In this document: piece after piece, positions 19,846 through 29,660 of the stretch | How the letters are laid out: every line of letters starts with the position of its first letter | Position numbering within the stretch: position 1 is the first letter of the stretch | Program-made: the position numbers and the translations under genes | The notes under the pieces: generated by a model | The model's database searches: none | What the model was told of the DNA's origin: nothing | Seen by the model: only the letters and a program-made list of their open reading frames with translations | Origin: JAAOII01 sp965207945 | GTDB taxonomy: Bacteria > Pseudomonadota > Gammaproteobacteria > CBDBNL01 > JAAOII01 | Assembly (NCBI GenBank): GCA_965207945.1 | Contig: OZ242303.1 | Location: forward strand, 1,240,001 to 1,304,000 | Reading direction: 5' to 3' | DNA: 64,000 nt

Positions 19846-22800
19846 ATGAAAATTATATTTTTACAAAAATTGATTGGGGGATTATTAAATAGATTATTCA
19901 CAAAGATGCCTGTCCTTGCTGTCCTGTTTCTTACTGCTGTTGTTGCTGCTTGTGCTAGCGGCGGTGGTGGCGGCGGCACCAGCGGCACCAGCGGCACCGG
20001 CGGTCCTACTACTAGGTCAAGTATTTTTTCTCACTCCAGTTATACTTTTATACCTCTCAACGTTAATATATCATCACAAGATATATCGCCACAAGACCAA
20101 GTTTCTGGTTCTTCCGGACCAGCTCTTAGATCAATCCCCCTTAATGCAACCTTTTTAGGTAGTGTTTTAATCAAAGAAGCGGAGATAAACAAATTGGTGA
20201 CAGCTGAGATTAATAAATTAATAACCACAGAAGATTCTAAAGTGGATGCAAATGATATAAGCATTGATAACTACACAATAAAATACACTTTTGCGGGTGA
20301 TGCCGTGAAGGATGCTTCCTCAACTTTGAATAGGTATCTAACTATTGTCCCTAATAGCGACAGTAAAGGCGCAAGAATCTATGCTAGCAACCCTTTTGCA
20401 TTTCCAGTTTCCCTGGCGGACATTCTTGCGGATGTTCCAACTGTTACAGTTAGAGCGGAGATTGCAATTACAGTTAGTTCATTGGTTAAGACAGAAATAT
20501 CCATAGTCCGCACAGTGCCTGTGCGTTTCCCTGAAGTAGTGGATACCCTTCCCAATATAAACGATGCAGTTTCTTTTGACCTTAGCAAAGTTTCTACTAA
20601 AGGTAGACCAGTTACACCAGATCTCATGCGTGACCAAAACTACACTGGCGACTTACCAGACAGGTTTGTATTAAACCGCACTGTCCTATTTGAAGAAGAA
20701 CAGGCAGCAATCACTACTATTCCCATAGACGGAGTTAATAATGCATTAAGCCGCTATGGCTTTGCAGTTGCCCCAGGAGAGAAACGAACTATTTTCTTTG
20801 CATTGCTTGATTCTACTGCTGCGCGGGATCCATCCTCCGTATCATTGCCTTTTTGCTCTCCTGATTCCATTTATCTTGATAATATAGGCACTCAGGTAAA
20901 AAGCGCTACATCATTTAATTATGAAGATAGGGATGACGAAGCGGATCGCCTATTTAAATGTGTCCTTGGCGCATCTTTCAATGGCGCCGATTATCAACCA
21001 TTAGTTGCCAGAATAAACGCAACAGCAGCACCTAACTCTGATAGTAATCCAATTTCTGGATTTACTGGCTGTAGCACAACTGAAGATGTGAGATGCTACT
21101 ACGCATCCCTAACCATAAACATCACTAACATTGATGAAGCCCCGACTATAACATATCCTCCCCTGTCAATTGCTGAAGGAGTTGGACCAACTGAAACTAA
21201 CTATCCAGGCGTTGACTTTACAACACCTGCAGTAGGCGCATTAAGTGAAAATGATGCCGCCACAGGAAATCTTTATGTCGTCCCTGGCGATATAACAATT
21301 GCAGACACTGACGAAGATGATAATGATAGAATGACCAAACTTTCAGTTAACGTATCAGAGACCCAGGTTGAATTTGTTTCTCCCACTCATGGCAATGGAC
21401 TGTTTAGCATAGTTAAGAAAAATGGTAACAATAATCTATTCACTCTAAGAGTGAATGCAAGTTTATTAGATTACGAAAAATTTACAGATAATGAATTAAA
21501 AGAAGGCAAAGCTATCTACATGGTTACCATAACCACGCAAGACACAGATGGCACTGTTGCCAATAAGCCAGTTAAACCCTTGCGAGTTCCTGTTGAAATT
21601 ACAGATGTTAGATACGCCCCAGTTGCTACTGGCATTAGTAGTTTGAAACTCGGCTTCACTAAAGCCGCTAAGATAGAAAACAGATCAGATGGAAGCATAG
21701 TCCTATTGTCTGGCGCCGCTATGTTTGCCAATGAACGCAATACCCTTGGCACGGTCAAGGCAGTTAACCCTGAAACTGACAATGATAACGAGTTGTTTTA
21801 TACAGTTAGTTATACTGATGATTTATCTGACCCCATCAACAACTTTGCTGTTGTCAGTGGTTTCGGCGATGGCAAGCCCCAGAATCTTAAACTTAGCAAG
21901 CTGGGATTAGCGGATGTCAATGATTTCACCATAGAGGTTCAAGTATTTTATCGTCCTGACAACTTTGACCGGAACAACCCTGCTAATATTAGTGACGCAT
22001 TGAGCAGCATTGATGCCAGCGACAATAATGTTATAGGTCTGGAAACACCCATATCTATTGATGTTGCGGTTGATAATAATGCATATTCCAACAGCAGTAG
22101 CTCTCTATATATAGATAGAACAAAATTATTAGATGCAAACCGCTCACCTGTGTTTAGAGTGCGACAATTTACCGGCAGTGTAACTGAAGACACTGAGGGA
22201 GATAGTGTAACTGGTAGACAAACAGTAGTTTTTCCCCTTCCCGAAAATACTTATAACTTTCCACCTTTCTACCCGAATTTTATTGATATATCACAGGCAC
22301 CAGCTAACTTAGGCATATCTCCAAGATTTGCTTTGGTAGGAGCGGGAGGATTTGGCATAGGATCTAACGCATTTAACGCAAAACTACTTTTAGGCATTAC
22401 AACCCATAGTTCTTTGTTTAGCATAAATTCAACCTCTGGGGCTATTTCTTTGAAGGGAGAAAGCACGGTAGAGTTCCCCGATTCCTATAGTGTGGTTGTT
22501 CGGCTTGCCAATGCCGATGATATTAACGATAGAAGTAACCCATTTTCGCATGACTATGCCACAGTGAGTATTTTAGTTAATGATATAAATACTGCTCCAA
22601 AGATTTCCAAGTTCAATAATTTCCCCGCAGGAGTAAATGGTGTTGGCATCTATAATAAAACAGCAAATGAATTGACATTAAATGTCACCATCAACGAAAA
22701 CACTCCTGCTGGCACAGTGTTAGCCCGTTTTACAGTTACAGATGACAATGATGATATGTTTACCGAGCATTCGTTTGCCTTTGGTGCTGGTATAGGCGGT

Positions 22801-25800
22801 TCTGATGATTTCTATGAAGGTGCGGTTAAATTGACCTTTGCCCCTGCAGACCCTGTAGGCAAGCAGAAAGTTTCTATTGCAACTTTAACTCTGGTGAAGC
22901 CCCTAAATTTTGAAGATTTTGCTTCCACGGTAATTGATGAGGATGTCATCACCATCACTAACGATAAAGTCACTCTTACTGACACAAGCACTATATTAGA
23001 TAAAGGCAGATATGAGTTTAACCGCCTAACAGAGACGCAACCTAAACCTGTATCTGTATCTCCTGCGGATGATCCGCTGAGTGCTTCATTAACTTTCAAT
23101 TTAGTAGTGCTTGATGTTGTAGAAAAACCGCTGATTGATAGAGAAACTAGTGTAACCAGCGGTTCTGTAATGGAAGATGCACCACAAGGATCGCCTGTTG
23201 CTGACATTCTTATCAACATAGCCAATATTAACGAAACAGATGCTAATGCTTTGGTATATGAGTTGGGTGATAAAGAATTTGCTGAAGTTTTTAATGTTAC
23301 TGTAACTGCTGCATCAAATGACAATAAACGTTCATTGCAGCTAATAGTAGCAGACGCAGATAAACTTGAAAATCTTGGTGATGGACTAGTTCATACTAGC
23401 GCTCTTACGATAACCAACAACACAGGCGGGACGGGTCGCCAAGATAAAAGCAACACAATAACCATTCAAGTCAAGGTTATTGATGTGGTGCAACCAATAA
23501 ACCCTATTGTAGTAAATATGGCTGGTTTACAAGTAAGGGAAACAGATGTGGATGGCGACCTTAGCGATGGGGGGGGCAACAGAAGACATGTAATCAAAGA
23601 AAATTTGTTTGCATACAAGCCAACTGATGTGTCTAAAGATGCTGATGATTTTTTTAGGATTGGTCGCAGAGACCCTGCTCCTTTAGTTACAATATCCTAC
23701 GCTATAACTGATGTATCCTTAGAAAGTTCAACCCCAGATGATGCAACTGACATTGACGTTGCAGATGGGATTAACTTTGACATATTAACTCTCTTATCTT
23801 TGAACCCTCCTATATCCCCTCCTCTATCTTTGAATGCTCCTGATGAGAACAGCAACGTGGGTTTAGCTATTGAGAATATCGATTATGTTGAAGCATCTCT
23901 GTTTGGTAATATAACGGCAACATTGGATTTTACTGGCTCCTTTATAGGTGGCGTAGAGCCACCTAAAACAAACTCAATAGATTTTACAATTGAGGTGATA
24001 AAAGCCAATCCTAAAAATGTTGAGTACAGCACTACCAGCAACCACGCGCCAGTGTATACTTTTACATATACCCAAAGCGATTATGCTGATGTGATTACAG
24101 CAGATAATGTCCGAGCCGACGCAACCTTGGCTTCCTCTATTGTCAGTGGCGGTTTGACTACAAAAGGCGCTCGCCCCCAAATCAACCTTACTGGTGACAC
24201 ATATAACACCACGTTAGTTCGCCTTAGTGATGACGATGCTGATAATAGCTACTTTATTGAACGGGATCCCACTAGAGCATTAAATAAAATCAAAGTATCC
24301 AAAGATAACCAACAACAAGTTGATGACGCTGGAGTCATAGTAATTCCTTTTACTTCAAATAAGAGTATCACTGTCGAAAGCATACAAATTCTTTCTGAAT
24401 CTGAAGATGCCTCAGGTAAATTAGAAGACAGCGCAGATAATTTTGATAGCTATTTTGATATTAAGGTTAACAACACTTACCACCTTGCTTCCTTAGGGAC
24501 AGACCCAACTGCTGGAGGCACAGGCACTGACAAGGTGCTGCTCATAACCCAAAAACAATTTGCTGTTATTAATAGCAGCGGAGAAATAGATGGAAGCAGC
24601 AAATATAATGCTCTTGATACCATCCCCTTGTTTGAAGACGAAACAGAAACAACAAGTCAAACCTATTATATTCGTGTGAGTCAAGGAGATACTCCTTCTA
24701 ATGCAAGTAATTATGCTTTGGCGCAGGTGCGCATGGATATTAGAGCGGCTGGCTTAAACATTCCAGCAGGCAACTGCATGTTTGCTGAAGATGTCGGCGG
24801 CGCTATAGATTGCGGGCTTCTTACTCTTCCCCAAATTTTTGACTCTACTACAATCTATAACATCATGGTTGGCGAGGTGTTAGCAGGTCAAGAAGTAAAC
24901 ACCACTAAGATTGGATTAAGCAATTTTACCTTCACCCAAATTGTTAATGGCAATCCATCAGGTGAAGTTGAACCCGATGATAATAACCAACTAACACTTT
25001 TATCAAACGCCACCGCACTAAACATAACCATCAATGGTATTGACGAAAACGTGTTCGGCGAATTTTATATAGATTTAGTGAAGAGTGATGATCCCGCAGT
25101 TAAAGTCCGCTATACAATTTCCATTACTCCCGTGAATGATGCGCCTGTTTTTAATCCTATCTCTTATAATTTTGCTAATATCACCTTTAATTCATTTATT
25201 GGCTACTCGGTGGGCAATGTATCGGCAACCGATGTTGATAATGATACTATCACTTATGACATAAACGGTGGGACTGATGATATCGCCCTATTTAAGATTA
25301 GTTCAACAGGCGAGATAACTCTAAAAAAGGTAGCGGCTAATACAGGCACCTCTCCAATTCCTTATACATTCAACGTCGCTGCCAGTGATAACAAAGGAGG
25401 CATTACAATGGCTGAGATTACCGTAAGTGTTCTTCCTGACAACCAAGCCCCTATGTTTTCAGCAGTCAGTGGCTCAGGTCAGTTTACTCCTACAGCTGGC
25501 GCAACACCCGCCCGCTATAGCTTTGATGGCATCCCCTTGAATTCCATTGCTGGCTACTCGGTGGGTAATGTGTCGGCAAACGATCCTGATGGTGACGCTC
25601 CTGTATCATATAGAATAGACGGTGGAGAGGATGATAACGCCCTATTTGATATTGACTCAACGTCAGGTGAAATAACTCTAAAAACCACAGCAACTGATAT
25701 AGCTGAGTATCAATTTGACGTCATTGCCAGTGATGGCGAAGGCGCGAGCACAGAAGCCACAATTTCTGTTACTGTCCGCGATTTAACCCCTCCAGTGTTT

Positions 25801-28800
25801 GACCCAAGGACTTATAACTTTGATTTACTTTTATCGGAGGCAAATGCGGCTGGGGTTGTGGTAGGCAATGTCTCGGCGATAGATGGGACTCCCTTTGATT
25901 ATAGTTTGGAGGACAGCGATAATTTACTTGAGAATTTATTTGGACTTGCCGCCGCTGATAACGCAGATGGCAGCAGAAACATCATTTTGCGTAGAGCTGC
26001 GAATCTGGGTGATCTTGCAGCATCTTCCGTTATCTTTCAGGTTGTGGCAACACATCAAGGTGGCGGGCTTTCATCTAAAGCCGCTGTTAGGGTTAATCTT
26101 ATTAATGACCTGGGACTTCTTGATGATTCTGATGGAGATGGGGTTAATGACTTATATGATGCCTTCCCAGGTGTTGGCACTATGGAAGTTATGGGAAATG
26201 GAGAGTCGGAAAACCCCTATATTATCTCCAATATCTATCAGCTGCAAGCAATAGCGGGAGTTGACCATACAGGAACTCCGCTCGGTTCATCCGATTTTAC
26301 TAATAACGTATTTCTCTATGGAACCACTGCCGCCGACCAACTCACCAAGCACTATGAACTTGCCAATGATATAAATGCTTCCGCCACCAATACAGCTGTT
26401 TGGAATAAACCAGCAGTTAACGGTTATAGCGGGCGCGGCTGGACTCCAATTGCTGGCAAAAGCGGTCAATCCTTCAGCGGTTCTTTAAGTGGCGAGGGCT
26501 ACGCCATCAGCAATCTAAATATGATACTGCGCGCTGTGGCTATCACAGATTCCTTTGGACTCTTTGGCACTAATAGCGGCAGCATAAGTGCCGTTGGACT
26601 GGAGAATATTGAGATGAGAATTCAGGCACCAGGGAATGCTTATAGAGAAACCACAACAGTAGATACTATTATTTCTGGCTCTCATGCTGGTGGATTAGTC
26701 GCCTTGAATCAGGAAGATGGAGTTATTAGCTATTCTTACGCGACTGGCTTAGTTAACGCATCAATGGATTCTATAGGCGGATTGGTTGGATTAAACCAAG
26801 GGGAGATATCTTATTCTTATTCTACAGCAGTAGTTCAAGGTCAGGGAGACACTGGCGGTTTGTTAGGAACAAATCAGGGAGGGGCTTTGTTATCTTCTTA
26901 CGCCACAGGGAGTGTTAGAGGGGGGTATGGAATATCAGGTAGAGAAGGGACTGCAGGAGGACTTGCTGGGTCTATCTCAGGTGTAGGGGCAATTATAAAT
27001 ACTTCTTATACTACTGGTAAGGCTGCTGCTATGACTCGGGAGCCAAGGGCTAATACTTTATTAGGAGGTGTAGTTGCGGAAAGAGACCAAACAGCAGGCA
27101 ACGGCGTTATTATTGAAGAGTCATATTTTGACGCTAGTGTTATTACCCCAATACTACCTGGCGTTGGGAAGGATAGAAGCAATACTATTGATGGAGATAG
27201 CACAGGCACTACTGGACTCTCCACAGGCCGACTGCGAGGATGCGAACTGAATGGTCTGCGTATTGAAGGTTTTACGCTAATATCAGAGGGAGAGTGCGCT
27301 GTTTTATTCCCTTCCAGTCATTGGGATGAAGACATTGACACAACCGCAGATAGCACCATCACCCGCAGCTGGGTTTTCAATGCTGGCGAGTATCCTTCAT
27401 TGAATGCCGTTCGCTCCTCTGATAACAAACAGCTTTTGCCTTCAGCCGCAAATCAAGAGTGTCAGCGCAATGGCATGCCGCTGGGTTGTGGTGAAATTGA
27501 GTTTGTAGCAGTCAGTGGTTCAGGAATTCGGTTTACTCCTGCAGCGGGCGCAAACCCCGCCAGCTATAGTTTTGCCAACATCCCCTCTGATTCGCCTCTT
27601 GGCTACTCGGTGGGCAATGTAGCAGCAACCGACCCTGATGGTGACGTTATTAGCTATAACATAAGCGGTGGAGATGATGATAACGCCCTATTTCAGATTG
27701 ACCCAACAACAGGAGAAATAACTCTACAAGCCCAAGCGAGTGACTTAGGCGAGTATCAATTTGACGTCATTGCCAGTAATAGCCAAGGCGTGAGCACAAC
27801 AGCCACAATTTCTGTTAGTGTTGTTGATACAACCCCTCCAGTGTTTAGCTCAACACCTTATAACTTTGATTTACTTTTATCAGAGGCAAATGCAGCTGGA
27901 GTTGTAGTAGGCAAGGTCTCGGCAAGGGATACAGATGGAACTCCCTTTGATTATAATTTGGCGGGCAGTGATACTTTATTTGACGATTTATTTGAACTTG
28001 CCACTGCTAAGAATGCAGATGGCAGCATAAATATCATTTTGAGTAGAGCTGCAACTTTGAGTGATTTTACAGTCCCTTCTGTTACTTCTCAGGTTGTGGC
28101 AACGCATCAAGGTGGCGGACTTTCATCTGAACCCGCTAATATTACAGTTAATCTTATTAATGACCTGCAACCTAGCGATGATTTTGATGGGGATGGAGTT
28201 ATGGGCTTGTATGATGCCTTCCCGCATGATGGCGCTGAGAGTGTTACAGGAAATGGAGCGGCAGGCACCCCCTATATCATCAGCAACATCTACCAGCTGC
28301 AAGCAATAGCTGGATTTGACCATACGGGAACTGCGCTTGGTTCATCAAGTTTTACTAATAACGGGTTTCTTTATGGAACCACTGCCGCCGACCAACTCAC
28401 CAAGCACTATAAGTTGGCTAATGACATAAACGCATCCACCACCAATACGGATATTTGGGATAAACCAGCAGTTACCGGTTATATCGGGCGCGGCTGGACA
28501 CCAATCGCCGGCAAAAGCGGACAATCCTTTAGCGGTTCTTTTAGTGGAGAGGGCTATGCCATCAGCAACCTAAATATATCGTTACGCGCTGCAGCTCGCA
28601 CAGATTCCTTTGGACTCTTTGGCACGAGTAGCGGCAAGATAAGCGCTGTTGGACTGGAAAATATTGAGATGAGAATCCAAGCAGTTGAAGGTAAAGTGGA
28701 GTCTAAGAAAAATGGACCTTTCTATGCTCCTTACCAAGGCAGCGGAGGATTAGTTGGTAGAAATGAGGCAGGAGGAGTTATCCAATATTCTTATACCAGC

Positions 28801-29544
28801 GGACTTGTTAATGCCACTGCATATAATGTGGGAGGATTAGTTGGTAGAAATATAGCTGAGATTTCCTATTCTTATTCTACCGCCGCAGTGGAAGGGCATA
28901 TTAACTCTGGCGGCTTAGTTGGTGCTAGCTCTGACACAGAAATCGGGGGCGCTGCTAACAAGATATTATCTTCTTATGCCACTGGCACTGTCAGTGGCCA
29001 TGCAGGGTATTCAAGTAACCAGTTTGTTATTAGCACCGCGGGGGGGCTTGTGGGGCTAGTGAATAGCGTGGCTCAAGGCACTAATAATATAATGGTAGCA
29101 TCTTACGCTACAGGTGTAGTTTTGGATAATACTGTCAATGGCGTTTCTGGAAGTATTGGCGCCTTTGTAGGGGAATTTTTAGTAGCTGAGGATATTGTTG
29201 CATCATATTGGTATAATAATACAGCATTTCCCAATATTAATGGATTTAGTGAAAATCGGGGTAACACATTCCCACTTGCCATCAGCGATGCCCAACTGCG
29301 AGGGTGCGAACTGGGTGGAGTGGTTATATCTGGTGTTACGCCAGCGCCAACCTGCACTGGTTTATTCCCTTCCAGCGACTGGGGCAACAACACCGACAGC
29401 ACTGCTGGTATTACTCGCGGCTGGATTTTCAATGCTGGCGAATATCCCTCATTGAGCGCCGTTCGTTCCTCTGACAATAAACAGTTTTTTCCTTTAGCCG
29501 CACAGCAGGAGTGCCAGCGTGATGGCATGCCGTTGGGATGTTAA
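19846..29544 (+). CDS. Giant modular surface lipoprotein, 3,232 residues
   Basis: The start is set at ATG 19,846 (MKIIFLQKL). The in-frame ATG 12 bases upstream is not conserved in the paralogues at 6,057 and 31,411. A lipoprotein signal (VVAAC, Cys36) and a Gly/Ser/Thr tether lead to cadherin/Ig-like repeats closely similar to the first third of the 4,497-residue protein. From about residue 1,643 it switches to a different domain (CMFAED...IDCGLLTL), which is the N-terminal domain of the 963- and 1,010-residue paralogues. Two C-terminal modules follow, each with cadherin-like repeats, an Asp-rich motif (such as DSDGDGVNDLYDAFP), QLQAIAG and GLUG repeats. The first ends ECQRNGMPLGC internally, the second ECQRDGMPLGC at the stop. 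It looks like a chimera made by module exchange. A predicted surface adhesin; function inferred only. Confidence 0.9.
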   Translation: MKIIFLQKLIGGLLNRLFTKMPVLAVLFLTAVVAACASGGGGGGTSGTSGTGGPTTRSSIFSHSSYTFIPLNVNISSQDISPQDQVSGSSGPALRSIPLNATFLGSVLIKEAEINKLVTAEINKLITTEDSKVDANDISIDNYTIKYTFAGDAVKDASSTLNRYLTIVPNSDSKGARIYASNPFAFPVSLADILADVPTVTVRAEIAITVSSLVKTEISIVRTVPVRFPEVVDTLPNINDAVSFDLSKVSTKGRPVTPDLMRDQNYTGDLPDRFVLNRTVLFEEEQAAITTIPIDGVNNALSRYGFAVAPGEKRTIFFALLDSTAARDPSSVSLPFCSPDSIYLDNIGTQVKSATSFNYEDRDDEADRLFKCVLGASFNGADYQPLVARINATAAPNSDSNPISGFTGCSTTEDVRCYYASLTINITNIDEAPTITYPPLSIAEGVGPTETNYPGVDFTTPAVGALSENDAATGNLYVVPGDITIADTDEDDNDRMTKLSVNVSETQVEFVSPTHGNGLFSIVKKNGNNNLFTLRVNASLLDYEKFTDNELKEGKAIYMVTITTQDTDGTVANKPVKPLRVPVEITDVRYAPVATGISSLKLGFTKAAKIENRSDGSIVLLSGAAMFANERNTLGTVKAVNPETDNDNELFYTVSYTDDLSDPINNFAVVSGFGDGKPQNLKLSKLGLADVNDFTIEVQVFYRPDNFDRNNPANISDALSSIDASDNNVIGLETPISIDVAVDNNAYSNSSSSLYIDRTKLLDANRSPVFRVRQFTGSVTEDTEGDSVTGRQTVVFPLPENTYNFPPFYPNFIDISQAPANLGISPRFALVGAGGFGIGSNAFNAKLLLGITTHSSLFSINSTSGAISLKGESTVEFPDSYSVVVRLANADDINDRSNPFSHDYATVSILVNDINTAPKISKFNNFPAGVNGVGIYNKTANELTLNVTINENTPAGTVLARFTVTDDNDDMFTEHSFAFGAGIGGSDDFYEGAVKLTFAPADPVGKQKVSIATLTLVKPLNFEDFASTVIDEDVITITNDKVTLTDTSTILDKGRYEFNRLTETQPKPVSVSPADDPLSASLTFNLVVLDVVEKPLIDRETSVTSGSVMEDAPQGSPVADILINIANINETDANALVYELGDKEFAEVFNVTVTAASNDNKRSLQLIVADADKLENLGDGLVHTSALTITNNTGGTGRQDKSNTITIQVKVIDVVQPINPIVVNMAGLQVRETDVDGDLSDGGGNRRHVIKENLFAYKPTDVSKDADDFFRIGRRDPAPLVTISYAITDVSLESSTPDDATDIDVADGINFDILTLLSLNPPISPPLSLNAPDENSNVGLAIENIDYVEASLFGNITATLDFTGSFIGGVEPPKTNSIDFTIEVIKANPKNVEYSTTSNHAPVYTFTYTQSDYADVITADNVRADATLASSIVSGGLTTKGARPQINLTGDTYNTTLVRLSDDDADNSYFIERDPTRALNKIKVSKDNQQQVDDAGVIVIPFTSNKSITVESIQILSESEDASGKLEDSADNFDSYFDIKVNNTYHLASLGTDPTAGGTGTDKVLLITQKQFAVINSSGEIDGSSKYNALDTIPLFEDETETTSQTYYIRVSQGDTPSNASNYALAQVRMDIRAAGLNIPAGNCMFAEDVGGAIDCGLLTLPQIFDSTTIYNIMVGEVLAGQEVNTTKIGLSNFTFTQIVNGNPSGEVEPDDNNQLTLLSNATALNITINGIDENVFGEFYIDLVKSDDPAVKVRYTISITPVNDAPVFNPISYNFANITFNSFIGYSVGNVSATDVDNDTITYDINGGTDDIALFKISSTGEITLKKVAANTGTSPIPYTFNVAASDNKGGITMAEITVSVLPDNQAPMFSAVSGSGQFTPTAGATPARYSFDGIPLNSIAGYSVGNVSANDPDGDAPVSYRIDGGEDDNALFDIDSTSGEITLKTTATDIAEYQFDVIASDGEGASTEATISVTVRDLTPPVFDPRTYNFDLLLSEANAAGVVVGNVSAIDGTPFDYSLEDSDNLLENLFGLAAADNADGSRNIILRRAANLGDLAASSVIFQVVATHQGGGLSSKAAVRVNLINDLGLLDDSDGDGVNDLYDAFPGVGTMEVMGNGESENPYIISNIYQLQAIAGVDHTGTPLGSSDFTNNVFLYGTTAADQLTKHYELANDINASATNTAVWNKPAVNGYSGRGWTPIAGKSGQSFSGSLSGEGYAISNLNMILRAVAITDSFGLFGTNSGSISAVGLENIEMRIQAPGNAYRETTTVDTIISGSHAGGLVALNQEDGVISYSYATGLVNASMDSIGGLVGLNQGEISYSYSTAVVQGQGDTGGLLGTNQGGALLSSYATGSVRGGYGISGREGTAGGLAGSISGVGAIINTSYTTGKAAAMTREPRANTLLGGVVAERDQTAGNGVIIEESYFDASVITPILPGVGKDRSNTIDGDSTGTTGLSTGRLRGCELNGLRIEGFTLISEGECAVLFPSSHWDEDIDTTADSTITRSWVFNAGEYPSLNAVRSSDNKQLLPSAANQECQRNGMPLGCGEIEFVAVSGSGIRFTPAAGANPASYSFANIPSDSPLGYSVGNVAATDPDGDVISYNISGGDDDNALFQIDPTTGEITLQAQASDLGEYQFDVIASNSQGVSTTATISVSVVDTTPPVFSSTPYNFDLLLSEANAAGVVVGKVSARDTDGTPFDYNLAGSDTLFDDLFELATAKNADGSINIILSRAATLSDFTVPSVTSQVVATHQGGGLSSEPANITVNLINDLQPSDDFDGDGVMGLYDAFPHDGAESVTGNGAAGTPYIISNIYQLQAIAGFDHTGTALGSSSFTNNGFLYGTTAADQLTKHYKLANDINASTTNTDIWDKPAVTGYIGRGWTPIAGKSGQSFSGSFSGEGYAISNLNISLRAAARTDSFGLFGTSSGKISAVGLENIEMRIQAVEGKVESKKNGPFYAPYQGSGGLVGRNEAGGVIQYSYTSGLVNATAYNVGGLVGRNIAEISYSYSTAAVEGHINSGGLVGASSDTEIGGAANKILSSYATGTVSGHAGYSSNQFVISTAGGLVGLVNSVAQGTNNIMVASYATGVVLDNTVNGVSGSIGAFVGEFLVAEDIVASYWYNNTAFPNINGFSENRGNTFPLAISDAQLRGCELGGVVISGVTPAPTCTGLFPSSDWGNNTDSTAGITRGWIFNAGEYPSLSAVRSSDNKQFFPLAAQQECQRDGMPLGC

Positions 29545-29614
29545 GTGCGCTGTGAATAATGCGCTGTTAAATACGCTGCTGTTTATAAATACTTGCTATA
29601 TAGGTCTGCTGTAG

Positions 29615-29635
29615 GGGCGGAGCCGCGCTCCACCC
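29615..29635 (+). repeat. REP-like hairpin, imperfect
   Basis: Left arm GGGCGGAGC, loop CGC, right arm GCTCCACCC with one mismatch. The tail GCAAGATGCATAACACTCGCG runs directly into the tilS frame at 29,661. Confidence 0.65.
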
Positions 29636-29660
29636 GCAAGATGCATAACACTCGCGATAA

